This document shows positions 60,028-64,000 of a stretch of 64,000 bases of DNA, one piece after another. Source of the stretch: RUG11462 sp036308645 (GTDB lineage Bacteria > Bacillota > Clostridia > Oscillospirales > Acutalibacteraceae); NCBI GenBank assembly GCA_036308645.1, contig JAXJVH010000007.1, forward strand, positions 1-64,000. The letters are read 5' to 3'. The translations under genes and the position numbers were made by a program. The first letter of the stretch is position 1. Each line of letters starts with the position of its first letter. The notes under the pieces are model-generated. The model saw nothing but the letters and a program-made list of their open reading frames with translations. It was not told the origin of the DNA and did not search any database.

Positions 60028-60205
60028 GATAGCGCTCCACATTAATTAAATAATGTGACAGTGCGTTACATATTCTGCAATGCACCAACCAAGACTGTAC
60101 GGCAAAGAAAAAAGCCTTGATTTCGGCGATACTTCCTTTCACCCGATGTTATTTTTAAAACATGCCTTTTTTCATCGGAATACTGATAAGCACCGCACCT
60201 CTATC
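60028..60205 (-). ncRNA. Lysine riboswitch (L-box) aptamer
   Basis: On the minus strand the conserved blocks occur in order: GATAGAGGTGCGG, CAGTA, GGGTGAAAGG, GCCGAAA, CTTGGTTGG, GCACTGTCA, TGTGGAGCGCTATC. The first and last blocks pair as P1 (GATAG with CTATC). The aptamer spans about 178 nt, normal for the family. It is followed by an intrinsic terminator and then the transporter gene, so lysine should switch transcription off. Confidence 0.95.
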
Positions 60206-60227
60206 AAATATTTAATTTTACAAGGTA

Positions 60228-60256
60228 ATAATAAACCTATATAGGTGTTTTGTCAA
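60228..60256 (-). promoter_or_regulatory. Promoter of the lysine-riboswitch transcript
   Basis: On the minus strand TTGACA (60251-60256), a 17-bp spacer, then TATTAT (60228-60233), placing the start just ahead of the aptamer and 20 bp after the nth stop codon. Confidence 0.85.
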
Positions 60257-60275
60257 GAACTTTGTTAACAAAATA

Positions 60276-60929
60276 TTAATTTTTTGTGGATTTTTTATGT
60301 TTTTGTTTATACTCTTTGCAGATTTCCTGCATTTCACACTCTTCGCATTTCGGCGTAGGCGCTTTGCAAACATCTCTGCCGAAATGAACTATTCTATGGC
60401 AAAAATCAGAACTTTTTTCAGGCGGAAGAATTTTTTTAAGCGCCATTTCAACTTTATAAGGGTCTTTTGTATCAACAAGTCCCAATCGGTTTGAAATTCT
60501 TATCAAATGAGTATCCGTAACAACCGCAGGTTGTTTGTAAACGTCGCCCATAATAAGATTAGCGGTTTTTCTGCCTATTCCGGGCAGTTTTGTCAGTTTT
60601 TCAATGCTGTCGGGAACTACTCCGCCGAATTCATCACGCAGCATTTGACACATTGCGACAATATCTCGTGCTTTAGTCTTATATAATCCGCAAGAGTGAA
60701 TTATATTTTCAACGTCTTTTACATCAGCCTCGGCAAATGCTTCAATGCTTTGGTATTTTTCAAATAACGGCCCTGTCACAATATTAACTCGAGCGTCGGT
60801 GCATTGAGCCGAAAGCCTTGTGGCAATAAGCAGTTCGTGCGGCGCTTTTGCAACCAACGAGCAAAAGGCCTCGGGATACCTTTTTTCTAATTTTTCTATA
60901 GCAGCAAGCGCCTTTTCTTTTTTCGTCAT
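60276..60929 (-). CDS. nth: Endonuclease III
   Basis: DNA glycosylase/AP lyase of 217 residues that removes oxidised pyrimidines. The helix-hairpin-helix is KLPGIGRKTANLI with the catalytic Lys, the catalytic Asp is in VVTDTHLIRISNRLG, and the [4Fe-4S] cluster pattern C-x6-C-x2-C-x5-C is intact near residues 185-205. The ATG at 60929 is preferred over the GTG at 60932 because GGAG lies at proper distance. Monocistronic. Confidence 0.97.
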   Translation of the reverse strand: MTKKEKALAAIEKLEKRYPEAFCSLVAKAPHELLIATRLSAQCTDARVNIVTGPLFEKYQSIEAFAEADVKDVENIIHSCGLYKTKARDIVAMCQMLRDEFGGVVPDSIEKLTKLPGIGRKTANLIMGDVYKQPAVVTDTHLIRISNRLGLVDTKDPYKVEMALKKILPPEKSSDFCHRIVHFGRDVCKAPTPKCEECEMQEICKEYKQKHKKSTKN

Positions 60930-61348
60930 CACTTTTCTCCGTTTAAATCTTTTTTCTTTATTTTACTCTTTTTTTATCCTCTTTTCAACCGCAAAATAAA
61001 TAATACTATCAGTATAATTTATCACAATTTTATCAATTTTTAAACTTATGTAACCTTAATCTTTAACACGCAGATTTACATAAAATTATGCTTGTTTTTT
61101 TAAAAATGCCTTGATTTTCACGTTTTTTGTGTTGAAAACTATGTTAAAAATGTTAATACTCAATGTATTTATAAAAAATTACGGTAAACAAATTGTTATC
61201 TTTCAAACCGAAAAATTTACAGATTGTAGATAAAATTAGTAATTTTTTATATTTACAAGCGGAATATTTTGTGATAGAATAAAAATAACATAAATTTATC
61301 GTGAAATATTATGCTTTTTTAAATATATTGATTTAGGAGTGAATATTT
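60930..61348. other. AT-rich intergenic region nth / polysaccharide genes
   Basis: About 419 very AT-rich bases between divergent genes. The only feature I can support is the plus-strand promoter at 61252-61280. No RNA gene or terminator was recognised. Confidence 0.7.
61252..61280 (+). promoter_or_regulatory. Promoter of the polysaccharide unit
   Basis: TTTACA (61252-61257), a 17-bp spacer, then TAGAAT (61275-61280), about 70 bp upstream of the TTG start. Confidence 0.55.
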
Positions 61349-63250
61349 TTGCTTCAGAAAACTAAAAAGATTTTAAGCCTTTTAGCGCTTATGCTATGGG
61401 ATGTTTTTTCAATGGTTGCAAGTATATTTTTAAGCAACCTTTTAACTGCTTATGAATATTGGTACAGAGGGGCGGGTGTTTGGTATAATCCGCTTTCATG
61501 GATCTCTCCTACCGATATGCCCGCAGGCGGCGACCATCTGCTTTTGTTTATTTTGGCGTCGGCAGGCGTGTTGTTACTGTTTAATATAATTTTCGGTAAT
61601 TATAACAGCGTTTTAAAACATTTTGGTTTAGGCGAAGTTTTAAAATGTATTCTTACCTGCATTACCTACGGTATTACTTTTTACATTTGCGATATTTATT
61701 TTTTAAAGGTTTACGAGGGCAGCGAAGTTCGCTTTACAATGACTCTCACCGCAATTGTGCTTATTTTACAACTTGCAGGCAGAAGTTCCGTAAGAATATT
61801 TAATGAACTTCATGCAAAAATACACACCGTATCGGTTCAAAAATCAGGCGAACTTGTCAGAACGCTTATTTTCGGTGCGGGTGAAGCAGGCGCATATTTC
61901 TGTGCAAAGCATAAAAAAGACCTTTATACAAAAGTATACCCCGTAGTATTTATTGATGACGACCCTGCCCTTTATCACACAAAGGTGCATGGAATTAAGG
62001 TTTACGGCGGCTCTGAAAAATTAGAAGAGGCGATAAACAAATTCCAAATTGAAGAGGTTATCGTCGCTATTCCGACCGCTTCAAAACAGGTATTAAAATT
62101 CGTCGTTGATATTTGTCGCAGAAACAACTGCAAAATTCAGCGTTTCGGTAATATTGACGATGTGGATTTGTCAAACGTTAAACTTACAAATATCGACCTT
62201 GTAGAACTTTTACGCCGTGACAAGGTTACGCTTAATATGAAAGCGGTTGAAGATTTTATTAAAGATAAAACCGTTTTAGTTACAGGCGGCGCAGGCTCTA
62301 TCGGCTCTGAAATTTGCCGTCAGGTGCTTTCATTCGGCTGTAAGCATTTGGTGGTATTTGATATCCACGAAAACGGTCTTTTTGATATTGAAAACGAACT
62401 TAAAGTAAAATATGAAGGCAAATTCAGTCTGCGGCTCGGCTCTATTCGAGATACCGTAAGACTTGAAGAAGTTTTTAAAGAGTTTAAACCGCAGGTTGTA
62501 TTCCATGCGGCGGCTCACAAGCACGTTCCTATGATGGAGTATTCGCCTAAAGAGGCTATTAAAAACAATGTTCGCGGCACTATTAACGTGGCTATGCAGT
62601 CGATTATTAATAAGGTTGAAAAATTCATTCTTATTTCTACAGACAAAGCGGTTAACCCGACTAATATTATGGGTGCTTCAAAGCGAATTGCCGAGCAGGC
62701 TATACAGTTGCTTAACACCATGTCGGATACCGATTTGTCCGCAGTACGTTTCGGAAATGTTTTGGGTTCTAACGGCTCGGTTGTACCCGTTTTCAGAAAG
62801 CAGATTGAAGAGGGCGGTCCGGTCACCGTTACTCACCCCGAAATGAGAAGATATTTCATGACTATTCCCGAAGCCGTTCAACTTGTGCTTGAAGCAGGCG
62901 CAATGGCTGACGGCGGCGAGATTTTTGTACTTAATATGGGCGACCCGGTTAAGATTTACGACCTCGCTTGCGACCTTATCAGACTTTCGGGACTTGAACC
63001 TGAGGTTGATATTGATATTGTTTTTACAGGACTTCGTCCCGGCGAAAAGTTGTTTGAAGAAATAAGTATGCGTGATGAAGATGTTACCAAAACCGATAAT
63101 GATAAAATCTTTATTATGAAACCTATGGAGTTCGACTCCGATACGCTTTCAAGAAATATTAAAGATCTTGAACGTTCGGCAATAGAAGATACGCCGCAGG
63201 AAATGTTTAAAATTGTTAAAAAACTTGTTCCTACTTTTAAGCATAAATAA
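61349..63250 (+). CDS. Membrane nucleoside-diphosphate-sugar 4,6-dehydratase (PglF/WbpM/CapD-like)
   Basis: Protein of 633 residues. Four membrane segments (about 10-150) are followed by a first Rossmann-like domain (about 165-290, LIFGAGEAGAYF). The catalytic SDR domain (about 305-590) has VLVTGGAGSIGSEICRQV, AAAHKHVPMMEYSP, STDKAVNPTNIMGASKR and FGNVLGSNGSVVPVF. The usual Tyr-x3-K is Met-x3-K, as is normal in this family. It converts UDP-GlcNAc-like sugars to 4-keto-6-deoxy intermediates for surface glycans. Translation starts at TTG, with AGGAG 9 bp upstream. Confidence 0.92.
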   Translation: MLQKTKKILSLLALMLWDVFSMVASIFLSNLLTAYEYWYRGAGVWYNPLSWISPTDMPAGGDHLLLFILASAGVLLLFNIIFGNYNSVLKHFGLGEVLKCILTCITYGITFYICDIYFLKVYEGSEVRFTMTLTAIVLILQLAGRSSVRIFNELHAKIHTVSVQKSGELVRTLIFGAGEAGAYFCAKHKKDLYTKVYPVVFIDDDPALYHTKVHGIKVYGGSEKLEEAINKFQIEEVIVAIPTASKQVLKFVVDICRRNNCKIQRFGNIDDVDLSNVKLTNIDLVELLRRDKVTLNMKAVEDFIKDKTVLVTGGAGSIGSEICRQVLSFGCKHLVVFDIHENGLFDIENELKVKYEGKFSLRLGSIRDTVRLEEVFKEFKPQVVFHAAAHKHVPMMEYSPKEAIKNNVRGTINVAMQSIINKVEKFILISTDKAVNPTNIMGASKRIAEQAIQLLNTMSDTDLSAVRFGNVLGSNGSVVPVFRKQIEEGGPVTVTHPEMRRYFMTIPEAVQLVLEAGAMADGGEIFVLNMGDPVKIYDLACDLIRLSGLEPEVDIDIVFTGLRPGEKLFEEISMRDEDVTKTDNDKIFIMKPMEFDSDTLSRNIKDLERSAIEDTPQEMFKIVKKLVPTFKHK

Positions 63251-63266
63251 TTAGTGAGGTTTTCTT

Positions 63267-63953
63267 TTGAAACGATTTGAAGATTTACCCGAGCGGTTTC
63301 AAAACGAAGCGGTACGGGAGTATTATGACATTTTGGCTCATAAAAAGGTCACGTTGTTTTTCAAAAAACTGCTTGACACTTTGTTTGCTTTGATATTATT
63401 TATATTGCTTTTACCTATTTTTATTATTTTGGCGGTTGCGGTAAAAGTAACCTCAAAAGGCAAAATAATTTTCAAACAAAAACGCGTCGGTAAATACGGA
63501 AAGGAATTTTATGTGTTAAAATTCCGTACCATGGTTACAGACGCAGAAAAACAAGGCAAACAGATTACCGTAGGCGAGCGTGACCCAAGAATTACAAATA
63601 TAGGTCACTTTTTGCGTAAATTCCGCCTTGATGAATTTCCGCAACTTATCAATGTGATAAAAGGCGAAATGAGTTTTGTAGGCGCAAGACCCGAAGTACC
63701 GTATTATGTTGATTGCTATACCGATGAAATGATGGCTACTTTGTTGCTTGAACCGGGAATTACGGGAACTGCCTCAATCTTTTTCAAAGACGAGGCAAAA
63801 ATGCTTGAAATTGAGCCTGATGCGGAAAAGTGCTATATAAACCATATACTCCCCGAAAAAATGCGACTTAACCTTGATTATTTAAAAGATTTATCAATAT
63901 GGTATGATATAAAACTGATTTTTAAAACTGTATTCGCAGTATCACAAGGATAA
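63267..63953 (+). CDS. Undecaprenyl-phosphate sugar phosphotransferase
   Basis: Bacterial sugar transferase of 228 residues that loads the first sugar phosphate onto the lipid carrier. One strong hydrophobic segment (about 29-53) is followed by the catalytic domain with FKQKRVGKYGKEFYVLKFRT, RDPRITNIGHFLRKFRLDE and FPQLINVIKGEMSFVGARPE. It starts at TTG with GAGGT upstream, 16 bp after the dehydratase gene, which probably supplies its substrate. The short form lacks the extra N-terminal membrane helices of WcaJ-type enzymes. Confidence 0.93.
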   Translation: MKRFEDLPERFQNEAVREYYDILAHKKVTLFFKKLLDTLFALILFILLLPIFIILAVAVKVTSKGKIIFKQKRVGKYGKEFYVLKFRTMVTDAEKQGKQITVGERDPRITNIGHFLRKFRLDEFPQLINVIKGEMSFVGARPEVPYYVDCYTDEMMATLLLEPGITGTASIFFKDEAKMLEIEPDAEKCYINHILPEKMRLNLDYLKDLSIWYDIKLIFKTVFAVSQG

Positions 63954-63956
63954 AAG

Positions 63957-63993
63957 AACAGAGAGCAATCATCTTGATTACTCTCTGTTTTTC
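63957..63993 (+). terminator. Terminator of the polysaccharide unit
   Basis: 15-bp stem AACAGAGAGCAATCA with its complement (one mismatch), 3-base loop, then TTTTT. It shows that the dehydratase and transferase form a closed two-gene operon. Confidence 0.88.
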
Positions 63994-64000
63994 TACAAAT

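Larger units (their letters stand above)
59942..60275 (-). other. Leader region of the lysine transporter gene
   Basis: The 334 bases between nth and the transporter are fully accounted for by a promoter, lysine aptamer, terminator and Shine-Dalgarno site. An open frame running through 59942-60142 is riboswitch sequence and is not considered coding. Confidence 0.85.

Noticed and set aside
59942..60142. N-terminal extension of the NhaC-family protein by 67 residues
   Set aside because: This stretch is the lysine riboswitch and its terminator. A well-placed GGGAGAG and a signal peptide mark the ATG at 59941 as the start.
1..64000. Search by eye for tRNA/rRNA genes, prophage, transposases and CRISPR arrays
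   Set aside because: None was recognised on either strand; tRNAscan-SE and an IS search would be decisive.

Overview
The window is a chromosomal stretch of a low-GC Firmicute, most likely a gut clostridium of the Oscillospiraceae/Ruminococcaceae type. Pointers are FabK instead of FabI, a PhoP/PhoR-Pst system with a TTAACA-type Pho box, consensus TTGACA/TATAAT promoters, strong AGGAGG ribosome sites, several TTG starts, a cysteine-bearing S18, HisZ with short-form HisG, and a dispersed CTCCCTC-rich repeat. It is mostly core metabolism. No tRNA, rRNA, CRISPR, prophage or insertion sequence was recognised.

Layout. (1) 1-9.0 kb, minus strand: a type II fatty-acid synthesis operon, fabH-acpP-fabK-fabD-fabG-fabF-fabZ-accD-accA plus an acyl-CoA synthetase; accB and accC are absent from their usual places. 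(2) 9.1-11.5 kb, plus: ECF sigma factor, zinc-type anti-sigma factor, cysteine synthase, Maf. A dispersed repeat follows; a second, edge-truncated copy opens the window. (3) 11.9-18.4 kb, minus: pstS-pstC-pstA-pstB-phoU-phoP-phoR behind a Pho box. (4) 18.7-21.5 kb, plus: a DUF1836 regulator, an NfeD-like protein with a His/Asp-rich loop, and a flotillin. (5) 21.6-26.6 kb, minus: a small unknown protein, rpsF-ssb-rpsR, galU, two zinc-ribbon membrane proteins (one with a prokaryotic RING-like domain) and a Nudix hydrolase. (6) 26.8-34.6 kb, plus: mnmG, a cation-efflux transporter, an unknown membrane protein, and a large secreted SGNH/CE2-type esterase. (7) 34.8-43.2 kb, plus: a complete histidine operon led by a TrpR-like regulator. 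(8) 43.3-56.8 kb, minus: an arginine/carbamoyl-phosphate operon argG-argH-argC-argJ-nudix-argB-argD-argF-carA-carB. (9) 57-64 kb: a LysR regulator, a lysine-riboswitch-controlled NhaC-family transporter, endonuclease III, and a two-gene polysaccharide unit.

The most unusual observations are protein architectures: a continuous CarB-DapF fusion at the end of the arginine operon, a HisZ-HisG fusion, and a PstS whose two halves are in swapped (circularly permuted) order. The arginine operon promoter carries a perfect palindrome over its -10, and a second pair of palindromes 22 bp apart lies between argG and the divergent LysR gene. The lysine riboswitch, with a visible terminator/antiterminator choice, strongly suggests that the NhaC-family protein imports lysine. 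DapF, fused to CarB, makes meso-diaminopimelate, the lysine and peptidoglycan precursor, so lysine-related functions appear under two different control systems here.
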